A DNA stretch of 64,000 nt, from positions 1 to 64,000 of the forward strand of contig JAFUPX010000017.1 in NCBI GenBank assembly GCA_017472575.1, in the 5' to 3' direction. The notes under the pieces are model-generated. The model was not told the DNA's origin. It was given only the letters and a program-made list of their open reading frames with translations, and ran no database searches. Below, one piece after another: positions 6,137 through 15,372 of this stretch; the first letter of the stretch is position 1; every line of letters starts with the position of its first letter. This DNA is from Clostridia bacterium (GTDB taxonomy: Bacteria > Bacillota > Clostridia > Oscillospirales > Acutalibacteraceae). Position numbers and translations under genes: made by a program.

Positions 6137-8587
6137 TTATTTTACAGTAAATTCAAACCTCTCGTTTTCATAAGAGCAGATAACACTGTCTCCGCTCTTT
6201 ACCGAACCCTCAAGAATTTTCTCGCTTAATGCATCCTCAATATCGTTTTGTATTGCTCTTCTAAGCGGTCGGGCTCCGTAGACTGCGTCAAACCCTTTAT
6301 CTGCTAAAGCAGATTTAACCTCCGGCTCAAAACTGATATCAATATTCATCGCTTTAAGTCTTACAGCCAAATTCTGAAGCATTTTATCCGCAATTTCTTC
6401 TATCTGCGGTTTTTCGAGCTTTGTAAAAACGATTATATCGTCCACCCTGTTTAAAAACTCAGGACGGAAGGTGTTTTTAAGCTCACCTAAAACAAGCTCT
6501 TTTACATTTTTATTATCACTGTCGGAGTCTGCCTGAGAAAAACCGAAGCTTATTTTCTTTTCGGTAATAAGTCTTGCTCCGATGTTTGAAGTCATAATAA
6601 TAACCGTATTTTTGAAATCCACTTTGCGACCCTGTGAATCGGTCAGAATACCGTCTTCAAGAATCTGGAGCAGCATATTGAAAACATCGGGGTGAGCCTT
6701 TTCGATTTCATCAAAAAGGATAACCGAGTAAGGGTTACGGCGTACCTTTTCGGTAAGCTGACCGCCCTCCTCAAAGCCAACATATCCGGGAGGTGAGCCA
6801 ACAAGCTTTGAAACGGTATGCTTTTCCATATATTCAGACATATCAAGCCTTATCATCATACTTTCACTGCCGAACATAGCCTCCGCAAGTGCTTTACAAA
6901 GCTCGGTTTTACCGACACCCGTAGGGCCTAAGAAAATGAATGAGCCGATAGGACGCTTGGGATCTTTAAGACCGACTCTTCCTCTTCTTATCGCCTTTGA
7001 AACAGCCGTAACTGCCTCGTCCTGACCGATAATTCTGTTATGAAGCTCACTTTCAAGGCGAAGAAGTCTTGCGCTCTCCTCCTCGGTTAGCTGAGAAACG
7101 GGTACGCCCGTCCAAGAGGACACTATTTCTGCAATGTTTTCCTCCTCAACAATACCGTTGACCTGTAAATTATCATTACGCCATTCTTCCTTTGTTTTTT
7201 CAAGCTCTGCTTTAAGCTTTGCTTCATTATCCCTTAAGGAGGCGGCACGCTCGAATTCCTGAGAGGCTATTGCCTCCTCTTTTTCAGCCTCGGCAAGACA
7301 AATCTTTTCTTCAAGCTCTTTAATCTCGGGCGGTGCGGCGCAAAGCTTAAGTCTAACCCTTGAAGCCGCCTCATCAATGAGGTCAATATCTTTATCGGTA
7401 AGATAAAGGTCGGTTATATATCTTGAAGAAAGCTTTACAGCCGCCGAGATAGCTTCATCGGTTATTTTAACCTTATGATGAGCCTCGTATTTATCTTTAA
7501 GCCCCTTTAAAATTAAAACAGCGTCCTCCTCAGAGGGTTCAGCAACAGATACCGGCTGAAAACGCCTTTCAAGTGCAGAATCCTTTTCAATATTTTTACG
7601 GTATTCGTTTATTGTTGTGGCTCCTATAAGCTGGAGTTCGCCTCTTGCAAGATATGGCTTAAGGATATTTGCCGCGTCGGTTGAGCCCTCGGCTGAGCCT
7701 GCGCCTATAATCGAATGAACCTCATCAATAAACAGGATAATATTATCAGCTTTAGTTACCTCCTCGATAACTGCCTTTATTCTTTCCTCAAAATCACCGC
7801 GGTATTTTGTTCCTGCTACCATTCCTGTGAGGTCAAGAGAGAAAACACGCTTGTTTTCAAGTATTTCAGGAACATTACCTTCGCTGATTTTAAGAGCCAA
7901 ACCTTCGACAATAGCGGTTTTACCCACTCCCGGTTCACCTATAAGACAGGGGTTATTCTTAGTTCGGCGGCAAAGTATCTGAATAACTCTTTCTATCTCC
8001 TCTGCTCTTCCGATAACGGGGTCAAGCTTACCCTTTCCCGCCTCAGCGGTTAAGTCCCTACCGAATTTAGAAATGGTTGAAGTGGATTTATCCCCTTTTT
8101 CTTCCGAAACTCTTTTAGAGGATTTAGCAGTCTGATTTTCGGGGTTTATTCCCGCCGCCTTAAGGCTCTCGGTTGTAAGCAGAGCAATATCAACACCAAG
8201 CTGATTTATAAATCTTATAGCGTAGTTATCGCCCTCGCTCAATATCCCGATAAGCAGATGCTCTGTACCTACATATTTTTTACCCATTTCGTTACAACCT
8301 GCAACAGCTGTTTCAATAACACGCTTTGCTCTGGGAGTAAAGTAATCTGGAGAGAGTCTTGTAGCGGTTCCGCAGCCGATATTTGCCCTGAGCAACTGCT
8401 CGATACCGTCGGCAGTTATACCGTATTTATTAAGAACCGTAAACGCAACACCGCTTCCCACTCTTAACAGACCAAGCAGCAAATGCTCGCTTCCGACATA
8501 GGTATGACCTAAAATTTCGGCTGAATTAATAGCCTGATTTAACGCTTCGTTTGCCTTAGCAGTAAAACCTGTAAAATTATATTTCAT
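6137..8587 (-). CDS. clpC: ClpC ATPase (Hsp100 unfoldase)
   Basis: An 816-residue class I Clp ATPase that, with McsB or MecA-type adaptors, unfolds proteins for ClpP. Two Clp-N repeats (residues about 1-145) recruit adaptors. The first AAA module has Walker A GEPGVGKT at 217-224 and Walker B FIDEVH. A middle coiled-coil domain with a UVR-like [10 protein letters not shown] stretch is near 443-455. The second AAA module has GPTGVGKT at 554-561 and [11 protein letters not shown]. It is the last gene of the ctsR operon, 20 bp after mcsB, with an AGGAGG ribosome site. Length is normal. Confidence 0.97.
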   Translation of the reverse strand: MKYNFTGFTAKANEALNQAINSAEILGHTYVGSEHLLLGLLRVGSGVAFTVLNKYGITADGIEQLLRANIGCGTATRLSPDYFTPRAKRVIETAVAGCNEMGKKYVGTEHLLIGILSEGDNYAIRFINQLGVDIALLTTESLKAAGINPENQTAKSSKRVSEEKGDKSTSTISKFGRDLTAEAGKGKLDPVIGRAEEIERVIQILCRRTKNNPCLIGEPGVGKTAIVEGLALKISEGNVPEILENKRVFSLDLTGMVAGTKYRGDFEERIKAVIEEVTKADNIILFIDEVHSIIGAGSAEGSTDAANILKPYLARGELQLIGATTINEYRKNIEKDSALERRFQPVSVAEPSEEDAVLILKGLKDKYEAHHKVKITDEAISAAVKLSSRYITDLYLTDKDIDLIDEAASRVRLKLCAAPPEIKELEEKICLAEAEKEEAIASQEFERAASLRDNEAKLKAELEKTKEEWRNDNLQVNGIVEEENIAEIVSSWTGVPVSQLTEEESARLLRLESELHNRIIGQDEAVTAVSKAIRRGRVGLKDPKRPIGSFIFLGPTGVGKTELCKALAEAMFGSESMMIRLDMSEYMEKHTVSKLVGSPPGYVGFEEGGQLTEKVRRNPYSVILFDEIEKAHPDVFNMLLQILEDGILTDSQGRKVDFKNTVIIMTSNIGARLITEKKISFGFSQADSDSDNKNVKELVLGELKNTFRPEFLNRVDDIIVFTKLEKPQIEEIADKMLQNLAVRLKAMNIDISFEPEVKSALADKGFDAVYGARPLRRAIQNDIEDALSEKILEGSVKSGDSVICSYENERFEFTVK

Positions 8588-8607
8588 AAAGCAAACCTCC
8601 TAATATT

Positions 8608-9615
8608 TCATTCTAATGCTTTTCTTATCATTTCTGCTCGGCAGGCATCTCTTTCCTCGGCAGACATATCACCGTGTTTGCGCATAAGCATATACGGCTG
8701 TCCTTCAATAAGAAGCCTTACCGGCGATTCCTTAATATCTATTATGCCCATACTCTGCCCCAGTTTAATCCTTGAAAGCAGCTTCATCATTTCCTCGCTC
8801 GAAAGTATACGACAGTTTTTAAGCGTTCCAAGCGCTCTAAAGCAAATATCCTCCATTTTAAGGTGATTTATTCCTTTATAAGACTGCCTCTCCTTTTCAA
8901 TAAGCTGTTTTGTAATAATGCTGAGATTATCAAGCGCATTCTTTTCACTTATACCCAAGGTAATCTGATTTGAAACCTGATAAAGGGACGCCAGCGCTTT
9001 GGTACCCTCGCCGTACATTCCTCGGAATGTAAAGCCGATTTTGCTTACAGAATCTGAAAGCGCCGCAATCTCACCACTGCTTTCAAGTAGCGGCAAATGA
9101 AGCATTACAGAAGCTCTTAGTCCTGTTCCGAGGTTTGTGGGACATTCAGTTAAAAATCCCAATCTTTGATCAAAAGCAAAGCCTAACCTATCGCAAAGGA
9201 GAGTATCAAGTCTTTCGGCGGTATCGTAAGCCTTTTCAAGCTGTAAACCGCCTAAAATAACCTGAATTCTGATATGATCTTCCTCGCCTATCATTATACT
9301 TATGCTTTCATCATCAGAAAGTATGATTGCTCTGCCTTGTCTGTTCGCGGCAAATTCGCGGCTGATGATATGCCTTTCAACCATTGCGTAAACCTGATTT
9401 TCAGGAACAGAATCCATAGGTATAAATTTAAGCGTCTTTGCAAAGGGGGTGTTACTCTCAAGCACCGCCGCCTTTACCTTTTCGTTAAGCTCGGCTAACT
9501 GCTGTCCGCTCATTCGCGAAGGAAAGGGCAAGCCTGTAAGATTTCTTGCAAGACGAATTCTAGAGCTTACTGCGATATCATCATCCGGAGCGGTAACATT
9601 ATACCAGTTACTCAT
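8608..9615 (-). CDS. mcsB: Protein-arginine kinase McsB
   Basis: A 335-residue guanidino-kinase-fold enzyme that phosphorylates arginines on misfolded proteins and on CtsR, marking them for ClpC-ClpP. ATP-binding arginines are visible in SSRIRLARN (residues 17-25), and the conserved EEDHIRI and CPTNLGTGLRAS motifs are present, the latter supplying the phosphagen-kinase-type cysteine. Length is slightly under the usual 350-360. The start overlaps the end of mcsA by 8 bp, so the pair is translationally coupled; the two products act as a complex. Confidence 0.95.
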   Translation of the reverse strand: MSNWYNVTAPDDDIAVSSRIRLARNLTGLPFPSRMSGQQLAELNEKVKAAVLESNTPFAKTLKFIPMDSVPENQVYAMVERHIISREFAANRQGRAIILSDDESISIMIGEEDHIRIQVILGGLQLEKAYDTAERLDTLLCDRLGFAFDQRLGFLTECPTNLGTGLRASVMLHLPLLESSGEIAALSDSVSKIGFTFRGMYGEGTKALASLYQVSNQITLGISEKNALDNLSIITKQLIEKERQSYKGINHLKMEDICFRALGTLKNCRILSSEEMMKLLSRIKLGQSMGIIDIKESPVRLLIEGQPYMLMRKHGDMSAEERDACRAEMIRKALE

Positions 9616-10105
9616 TTTCCTTTCCCTCCAATTTTTTTATTTTGTCTCTTATAACAGCAGCCTGCTCGAATTTTTCTTCTCTTATAAGAGTATTAAGCTG
9701 CATACGCAAATCTTCAACAGTTTCCTTTTCCGGCTTTACAGCAAGCGGTGCCTTATTCGGTATCTTACCTGTATGCTTGGTACTGCCATGAACTCTTTTA
9801 AGATACGGCAAAAGCTCATCATAAAATGTATTGTAGCACTCTGCACACCCTACTTTTCCGCTTTCTGCTATATCGCTAAAGGAAGCACCGCAAACAGGGC
9901 ATCTTTTCTCAGCCGAGTTAGAGCCGGAAGACAAAACATCCGAGAACATTGAAGCCAACATTCCTGCAAGACCGTTGTTTGATATACTTGAATAGCCCTG
10001 CTTTGCGGCACAGTAGCCGCATAAATTCTTTTCCGTTACAACTCCGTTTACAACAGAACGAATATGGGTTGTAGCATTATTTTTTCCGCAATTATCACAT
10101 AACAT
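9608..10105 (-). CDS. mcsA: McsA, activator of the McsB kinase
   Basis: A 165-residue zinc protein that binds and activates McsB. Four CxxC pairs are visible: CDNC (3-6), CGYC (29-32), CPVC (near 69) and CAEC (near 87), giving two zinc sites. A C-terminal UVR motif (about residues 130-160, LIREEKFEQAAVIRDKIKKL) docks on the Clp middle domain. It lies 21 bp after ctsR and overlaps mcsB by 8 bp. Confidence 0.94.
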   Translation of the reverse strand: MLCDNCGKNNATTHIRSVVNGVVTEKNLCGYCAAKQGYSSISNNGLAGMLASMFSDVLSSGSNSAEKRCPVCGASFSDIAESGKVGCAECYNTFYDELLPYLKRVHGSTKHTGKIPNKAPLAVKPEKETVEDLRMQLNTLIREEKFEQAAVIRDKIKKLEGKENE

Positions 10106-10126
10106 AAAGCATCTTCCTTCCTTCTT

Positions 10127-10579
10127 TTAAATAAGTGATAAAAGCATATGCTTTAAAACTGATGCACGAAGATAATCCCTGAACTCAACAGGAACACTTT
10201 GCATAGCATTCCCCGAAACAGCCGCCGCCATAAGCCGAGCGGTTTTGCCATCTACAAGTCCTGATTCAAGGCAGTTTTCTATGACAATTCTCGTTGTCAT
10301 CGGGTCAATAGTTTCGCCTATTGAATTTACTATATGCATAAGAGCCGAGGATTGACTTAAAACCACCCTTTTAATTCGTATATATCCTCCGCCTCCCCTG
10401 CGGCTCTCTATTATATAACCGTGCTCAGGGGTAAATCTTGAGGACAGTACATAATTTATCTGGCTCGGCGCACATCCTATCGTATTAGCTAATTCATTGC
10501 GCTGTATTTCAGCAATATTCATTTCCGAATTATTTAATAGCCTTAAAATTTCCTGTGTAATTAAATCACTCATTCTCAT
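10127..10579 (-). CDS. ctsR: CtsR, repressor of class III heat-shock genes
   Basis: A 150-residue dimeric repressor with a winged HTH (residues about 1-70). The recognition region NTIGCAPSQINYVLSSRF is followed by the glycine-rich wing SRRGGGGYIRI that is diagnostic of CtsR. The start is taken as the ATG at 10579, because GAGGTG six bases upstream is its ribosome site; a GTG at 10588 would lie inside that site. Heat loosens the wing and McsB phosphorylates it, releasing repression (family knowledge). It leads the ctsR-mcsA-mcsB-clpC operon and has two operator boxes on its own promoter. Confidence 0.95.
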   Translation of the reverse strand: MRMSDLITQEILRLLNNSEMNIAEIQRNELANTIGCAPSQINYVLSSRFTPEHGYIIESRRGGGGYIRIKRVVLSQSSALMHIVNSIGETIDPMTTRIVIENCLESGLVDGKTARLMAAAVSGNAMQSVPVEFRDYLRASVLKHMLLSLI

Positions 10580-10593
10580 AGCTTTCACCTCAG

Positions 10594-10642
10594 TTTGACT
10601 TTCCTTGACTTTTATTATACACGAAAGTCAGGGAAAGTCAAT
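10594..10642 (-). promoter_or_regulatory. ctsR operon promoter with two CtsR boxes
   Basis: Minus-strand TTGACT (10636-10641) and TATAAT (10614-10619) are 16 bp apart. Downstream of the -10 is AGTCAAG-GAA-AGTCAAA on the minus strand (10594-10610). Overlapping the -35 is AGTCAGG-GAA-AGTCAAT on the plus strand (10626-10642). Both match the tandem-heptad CtsR operator with its 3-bp gap, in opposite orientations, so the promoter is boxed in on both sides. Confidence 0.88.
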
Positions 10643-10723
10643 ACCTAAATAAAATTTTTTTAAGTAACACAAATATTTATTTCCGCATAGTATGTGATGA
10701 AGACAATAAAGGAGGTCTTTAAT

Positions 10724-10870
10724 ATGTGTAATAATGGTTGTTTTGGTGGTAACAGTTGTATATGGGTTCTTATCTTAATCCTCATCCTCGTAAGCTGCTG
10801 CGGAAACGGTAACGGACTCTTCTCTTCTAACGGCTGCGGCTGTGACAACAACTGCGGCTGCGGTTGCTAA
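10724..10870 (+). CDS. 48-residue Cys-rich membrane microprotein
   Basis: A very short gene with a textbook AAAGGAGGTC ribosome site 7-8 bases before the ATG and its own terminator. The protein starts MCNNGCFGGNSC, then has a hydrophobic helix IWVLILILILV (residues 13-23), then a tail dominated by Cys, Gly and Asn ending CGCDNNCGCGC. Eleven of 48 residues are Cys. It resembles the small high-cysteine proteins of Clostridia (annotated in databases under names such as 'chorion class high-cysteine'), whose function is unknown and which may relate to spore layers or metal binding. It sits alone on the plus strand between two conserved minus-strand operons. Confidence 0.75.
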   Translation: MCNNGCFGGNSCIWVLILILILVSCCGNGNGLFSSNGCGCDNNCGCGC

Positions 10871-10883
10871 TCCATAAGCCAAC

Positions 10884-10916
10884 AAAAAATCCGTCTCTCA
10901 ATGAGACGGATTTTTT
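10884..10916. terminator. Bidirectional terminator
   Basis: A 14-bp stem including six A-T pairs at its base (10884-10897 with 10903-10916, loop TCAAT) works for the Cys-rich microgene on the plus strand and for ftsZ on the minus strand. Confidence 0.9.
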
Positions 10917-10933
10917 AATATCATAATTATTTA

Positions 10934-11992
10934 TTAGTCCTTCTTAAAAAAGCCCATAACTTCCTCAAAAGCTTCATCGTTATCAGAAGAGCTGCCTATT
11001 ATAGAAGCTAAATCGTTAGCCTTTTCCTCTTTCTTTTCATCACCGAGACCTGTAGCAACAACTGTTACACGGATGGTATCCTCGAGAGTGTCATCAAGCT
11101 GAGCACCCCAGATGATGGTTGCATCCGGATGAGCCATATCGGAAATGATAGAAGAAGCAAGCTCAACCTCTTCAAGACCGATATCACTAGAACCGGTAAT
11201 ACTGATGATAACACCGCGGGCATTATCCATAGAGGTTTCAATAAGGGGACTGCTGATAGCAGTTCTTGCAGCCTGCTCAGCCTTATCACGACCTGTAGCA
11301 ACGCCAACACCCATATGAGCATATCCGGCATCAGCCATGATAGACTTAACGTCAGCAAAGTCAAGGTTAACAAGCGCGGTAACATTAATAAGCTCGGAGA
11401 TGCTCTGAACACCCTGACGGAGAACATCATCAGCAATATCGAATGCGTTCTTGAAGGTAATCTTCTGCTCGGAAACGAACTTAAGACGCTCGTTCGGGAT
11501 AACAACAAGGCTATCAACATGCTCACGCAAAGCAGCGATACCAGCTTCAGCCTGAGTCATACGCTTTTTACCTTCAAAGCCGAAAGGCTTTGTTACGATA
11601 CCAACTGTAAGGATACCAAGCTCCTTAGCAACCTGAGCAACAACAGGAGCAGCACCTGTTCCTGTTCCGCCGCCCATACCTGCGGTAATGAAAATCATAT
11701 CTGCACTGCGAATTGCGGCAGCGATTTCATCACGGGATTCCTCAGCAGCGGCGCGGCCGTTATCCGGATTTCCTCCTGCACCCATTCCTGCTGTAGTTTT
11801 ATCACCTATCTGAATCTTCTGGTTAGCCTTTGAAAGATACAAAGCAGCCTTATCGGTATTGACTGCGATGAATTCAACACCGCGGACACCTGCCGCTACC
11901 ATGCGGTTAACAGCGTTTCCGCCGCCTCCGCCTACACCTACAACTTTTATCTGTACAACATTTTCGAGCTCTTCTGCAACTTCGAATGACAT
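10934..11992 (-). CDS. ftsZ: Cell division tubulin FtsZ
   Basis: A 352-residue GTPase that polymerises into the Z ring. The signature GGGTGTG is at residues 107-113, and [13 protein letters not shown] at about 19-31 is the N-terminal nucleotide loop. The T7 catalytic loop [11 protein letters not shown] is present. The C-terminal linker is short and acidic, ending [13 protein letters not shown] rather than the classical IPAFLRR-type peptide, so partner binding may differ. It ends the dcw cluster but is separated from ftsQ by 118 bp with its own promoter. Ribosome site GGAGGA. Confidence 0.98.
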   Translation of the reverse strand: MSFEVAEELENVVQIKVVGVGGGGGNAVNRMVAAGVRGVEFIAVNTDKAALYLSKANQKIQIGDKTTAGMGAGGNPDNGRAAAEESRDEIAAAIRSADMIFITAGMGGGTGTGAAPVVAQVAKELGILTVGIVTKPFGFEGKKRMTQAEAGIAALREHVDSLVVIPNERLKFVSEQKITFKNAFDIADDVLRQGVQSISELINVTALVNLDFADVKSIMADAGYAHMGVGVATGRDKAEQAARTAISSPLIETSMDNARGVIISITGSSDIGLEEVELASSIISDMAHPDATIIWGAQLDDTLEDTIRVTVVATGLGDEKKEEKANDLASIIGSSSDNDEAFEEVMGFFKKD

Positions 11993-12047
11993 TTTTATAT
12001 TCCTCCATATTTATGTATTAACAATATATTTATACCCATATACATTG

Positions 12048-12076
12048 ATATTAACATATATTATTTTAAATTTCAA
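12048..12076 (-). promoter_or_regulatory. Probable ftsZ promoter
   Basis: Minus-strand TTGAAA (12071-12076) and TAATAT (12048-12053) are 17 bp apart in a very AT-rich spacer between ftsQ and ftsZ. This would give ftsZ expression independent of the upstream dcw promoter. Background AT-richness lowers the certainty. Confidence 0.45.
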
Positions 12077-12110
12077 TAGTTTTTATTACAATTTTGTAAT
12101 TTTTTTAATT

Positions 12111-12905
12111 TTAACCGATATTTTGTTCGACAAAAGTGCCTTCGGTACGCTTGCTTGTCCACATACTAAGATTAATTTTTCCGGTTTTTGAAGAATCTAT
12201 ACTCTTTATCATACCTGAAAGGTGGGCAATTTTTTTGTCGATATTGCTGTTGGAACCGAAATTAACTTCAAATCTTCCCTCTACCTTTGCCGAAAGGGCT
12301 AACTTATCACCTGCCTCAATAGTGTTTACGGTTATGCCGTTTTCCTCGAAACCGGAAATCATACTTTCCACTATTTCCTCGGTTTCGCCGTCCGTATACT
12401 CTATATAACTGCCTGTCGAACATTTCACGCCGTTTGCTGTATCAATAATGAATACATTTTCGGGAGATGCATCGCAAGCCTCGAGTACAAAGCCGTCATT
12501 ACCGACAATATAGTAAGCTCCGTCAAGAAGATATCCTGCATATTTTTTGGCATCTGTAACCTTGATTGAAACGCTTCCCGGAAGACTGCGCTTAACCGTT
12601 ACCGTTTTTATGTAAGGTAATCTCGCCCTAATGTTTTCGGTTATTTCATCCGAAGAAAAGGCAAAAAGATTATCTCCTGCCGATATCCCAGAAGCACTTA
12701 CTATCTGCGCGGAATCGTATATTTCACTGCCGCCGGCGGTAAGACTTTCAATTGGAAAAAAAACCGTTAAAGAAAGTGTTACCCCGACAGCCAGCATAAC
12801 CAGTATAAAGCTAATAAAAAATATTATCAGTCTTTTTTTGCGTTTCCTTCGCTGCCGCAGTGCGCGGCGCTTGGTAAACTCATCCTGATATACCTGTTTT
12901 TTCAA
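12111..12905 (-). CDS. ftsQ: Division protein FtsQ/DivIB
   Basis: A 264-residue bitopic membrane protein of the divisome, forming a complex with FtsL and DivIC. The cytoplasmic N-terminus is strongly basic (residues about 12-26). One transmembrane helix follows (about 26-49). The POTRA domain (about 52-122, FPIESLTAGGSEIYDSAQIV) and the FtsQ beta domain lie outside. The start appears to be TTG at 12905, preceded by AAAGGA at 8 bases. It follows murA by 20 bp. Confidence 0.9.
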   Translation of the reverse strand: MKKQVYQDEFTKRRALRQRRKRKKRLIIFFISFILVMLAVGVTLSLTVFFPIESLTAGGSEIYDSAQIVSASGISAGDNLFAFSSDEITENIRARLPYIKTVTVKRSLPGSVSIKVTDAKKYAGYLLDGAYYIVGNDGFVLEACDASPENVFIIDTANGVKCSTGSYIEYTDGETEEIVESMISGFEENGITVNTIEAGDKLALSAKVEGRFEVNFGSNSNIDKKIAHLSGMIKSIDSSKTGKINLSMWTSKRTEGTFVEQNIG

Positions 12906-12925
12906 GCTATCAATCCTTTGTTTAA

Positions 12926-14179
12926 TTAATCTAACTTTATATCTGCGCCTATGCGCAATAAGTTCCCTGTTATATCCTCATATCCCCTAAGAATATGCTG
13001 GATTTCTCCTATTTCCGATTCTCCCTCTGCGGCAAGTGCCGCCAAAATAAGTGCCGCACCGCCTCGAAGGTCGGTACATTTTCCCGCTGTTGCAGAAAGC
13101 CTTTCAACACCCTCAACAACCGCTACCTTACCCTCGGTTTTAATTTTTGCTCCGAAGCGTTTTAATTCATCGGTATATTTATATCTGCTTTCAAATATAT
13201 TTTCAACAAACACTGATGTACCGTTCGCCACAGTAAGCATTGCAATAATTATGGGTCCGGCATCGGTAGGAAAACCTGGGTAGACAAGACTTCTTACCGT
13301 AGGCACTCTTTTAAGCCTCTCGGGGGACTTGAAAACTATTGATTTTCCATGCGGATCTATAATACATCCGCTTTCCCTGAAAACCGAAAGTGTTGAAACC
13401 ATATGCGAGGGCATAACATTGCAAAGTGTTATATCCCCTCCTGTGACAGCGGCAGCAGCCATATATGTAGCGGCAACTATTCTGTCGGGTATAATCGTGT
13501 GCTGGGTTGAATTAAGCCTTTCAACACCGTAAACTTCTATATAATCAGAGCCGCAACCGTATATCCTCGCTCCTGCACTGTTAAGAAAATCTGCGAGGTC
13601 ACTTATTTCCGGTTCTCTTGCGGCATTATGAATAACGGTTTTGCCCTTGGCAAGAGCCGCCGCAAGGATTATATTCTCAGTTGCTCCAACGCTTGGAAAG
13701 CTAAGGTAAATATCAGCACCCTTAAGTCCGTTTTCTGCAGTGCAATATAAAAGACCGTGTTCCTCTTTTATGCTTACGCCCATTTTTTCAAGCGAAGATA
13801 GGTGAATATCAATAGGTCTCGGCCCTAACTCACAGCCACCGGGATTGCTTATTACAGCCTTTCCCGTTCTTCCCAAAATTGCTCCCAGAAACACAACCGA
13901 GGAACGCATCTCCCGCATAAGAGAATCGGGAATTTCATCATTGTTCATACCGCTTGTATCAACGCGGACAGTATTCCCCTCTCTTTTGCAGCCGCATCCT
14001 AAAAAATTAAGTATCTTTAAGGATATATCTACATCAGATATTTCGGGACAGTTATGTACAATGCATTCTCCGTCACAAAGCAGAGTTCCTGCAAGAACAG
14101 GTAAAACGCTGTTTTTTGCCCCTTGAATACACAATTCGCCTGAAAGTCTTTTTCCGCCTTTTATTTTTATTTCGGGCAT
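12926..14179 (-). CDS. murA: UDP-GlcNAc 1-carboxyvinyltransferase MurA
   Basis: A 417-residue cytosolic enzyme that transfers enolpyruvate from PEP to UDP-GlcNAc, the first committed step of peptidoglycan synthesis. K22-N23 (GAKNSVLP) and the loop cysteine Cys116 in GGCELGPRPIDIHL are present, so it should be fosfomycin-sensitive. The usual PGFPTDxQAQ motif reads PGFPTDAGPI here, a mild divergence. The start is the ATG at 14179, after GGAGGG at 8 bases; a GTG at 14188 falls inside that site. It is placed between murG and ftsQ, where other Gram-positives often have murB. Confidence 0.96.
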   Translation of the reverse strand: MPEIKIKGGKRLSGELCIQGAKNSVLPVLAGTLLCDGECIVHNCPEISDVDISLKILNFLGCGCKREGNTVRVDTSGMNNDEIPDSLMREMRSSVVFLGAILGRTGKAVISNPGGCELGPRPIDIHLSSLEKMGVSIKEEHGLLYCTAENGLKGADIYLSFPSVGATENIILAAALAKGKTVIHNAAREPEISDLADFLNSAGARIYGCGSDYIEVYGVERLNSTQHTIIPDRIVAATYMAAAAVTGGDITLCNVMPSHMVSTLSVFRESGCIIDPHGKSIVFKSPERLKRVPTVRSLVYPGFPTDAGPIIIAMLTVANGTSVFVENIFESRYKYTDELKRFGAKIKTEGKVAVVEGVERLSATAGKCTDLRGGAALILAALAAEGESEIGEIQHILRGYEDITGNLLRIGADIKLD

Positions 14180-14248
14180 TTTCTGCACCCTCCCACAGTA
14201 AAAACTGAAAATAGCTTCAGTTCATACTATGCGGAAAATGAAAAAATG

Positions 14249-15361
14249 TCACGAAGATGTGAAAAACTGCATTATAACCTTATAAATTCTTTCATTTGCA
14301 TCTGTAATGGCATTTTTTAAAGCCGCATTGCTCATCTTCTCAAGCTTTGGTCTGTTTTCTATGAGACCGCTTACCGTTTCAATGAGAAGCTCATCTGTTA
14401 AATCCTTTTCTTCTATTACCTGTGCCGCTCCTGTACGCTTTAAGGTCATAGCATTATGGAACTGATGATTTTCCGCTACATACGGAGACGGAATAAGCAC
14501 CGACGGCTTTCCCAAAGCCGAAAGCTCACTTAAAGTGATAGCTCCTGCACGGCATATAACAAGGTCTGCCGCCGCCATACAGATATCCATATCGTTTATA
14601 TATTCTCTTATATCTATTTCTTTGCTTAATTTAATACCCTTGAACGAATCGTTTACGCTTTCAAATCCTGTTTTTCCTGTTGCGTGAATATGATAGAACT
14701 TATGTGTTCCGTTATGCCATTTTATAAGTCCGCATACAGCCTCATTGATTCTTCTGGCCCCTAAAGAACCTCCAAAGGAAAGAATGAGCGGTCGGTTATC
14801 AAGCCCGAGCCGTACTCTTGCCTCCTCCTTGGTTATTTTAAGCAGTTCTCCTCTTACCGGATTGCCTGTTATAATCGGTTCTTTATTAAGCTTTAAATGC
14901 CGTTTTGCATCAGGCATAGCAATCATAACGGCATCCGCTCCAGAGGCTAACATTTTTGTTGTAACACCCGGAAATGCATTTTGTTCGTGAATAACAGTTT
15001 TAATTCCTAAACGCTGCGCCTGTTTTAAAACAGGACCGCTTACATATCCCCCTGTTCCTACAACTACATCAGGCTTTATTTCCTTTAAAAGCTTTTTTGA
15101 ATCTACAGAAGCGGTTATAGCCTTTTTAACCGCAGAAATATTTTTGCCTATATTTTTAATGCTTAAAGAACGCTGAAAGCCTGCTACATCTATTGTGCGA
15201 AAGTCATATCCCTTTTCAGGCACAAGGCGCGCTTCTAATTTATTGGCAGTGCCAATGTAAAAAATTTCAGCATCAGGATGTTTTTCCTTTATATATCCTG
15301 CTACCGCAAGTGCAGGGTTTATATGACCGGCAGTTCCTCCGCCGGCAAAAAGTATACGCAT
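14249..15361 (-). CDS. murG: MurG glycosyltransferase (lipid II synthesis)
   Basis: A 370-residue GT28-family enzyme. It adds GlcNAc to lipid I on the inner face of the membrane. The N-terminal GGGTAGHINPALA loop (residues 7-19), VGTGGYVSGP near 105 and HEQNAFPG near 129 are the G-loops and acceptor region. The C-terminal donor domain shows FGGSLGARRIN and the CRAGAITLSELSALGKPS motif. It follows ftsW by 11 bp. Length is normal. Confidence 0.97.
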   Translation of the reverse strand: MRILFAGGGTAGHINPALAVAGYIKEKHPDAEIFYIGTANKLEARLVPEKGYDFRTIDVAGFQRSLSIKNIGKNISAVKKAITASVDSKKLLKEIKPDVVVGTGGYVSGPVLKQAQRLGIKTVIHEQNAFPGVTTKMLASGADAVMIAMPDAKRHLKLNKEPIITGNPVRGELLKITKEEARVRLGLDNRPLILSFGGSLGARRINEAVCGLIKWHNGTHKFYHIHATGKTGFESVNDSFKGIKLSKEIDIREYINDMDICMAAADLVICRAGAITLSELSALGKPSVLIPSPYVAENHQFHNAMTLKRTGAAQVIEEKDLTDELLIETVSGLIENRPKLEKMSNAALKNAITDANERIYKVIMQFFTSS

Positions 15362-15372
15362 CTTTAATCCAC

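Noticed and set aside
11129..11833. 234-codon frame antisense to ftsZ
   Set aside because: It is a mirror of the strongly biased ftsZ codons; no ribosome site and no plausible protein features.
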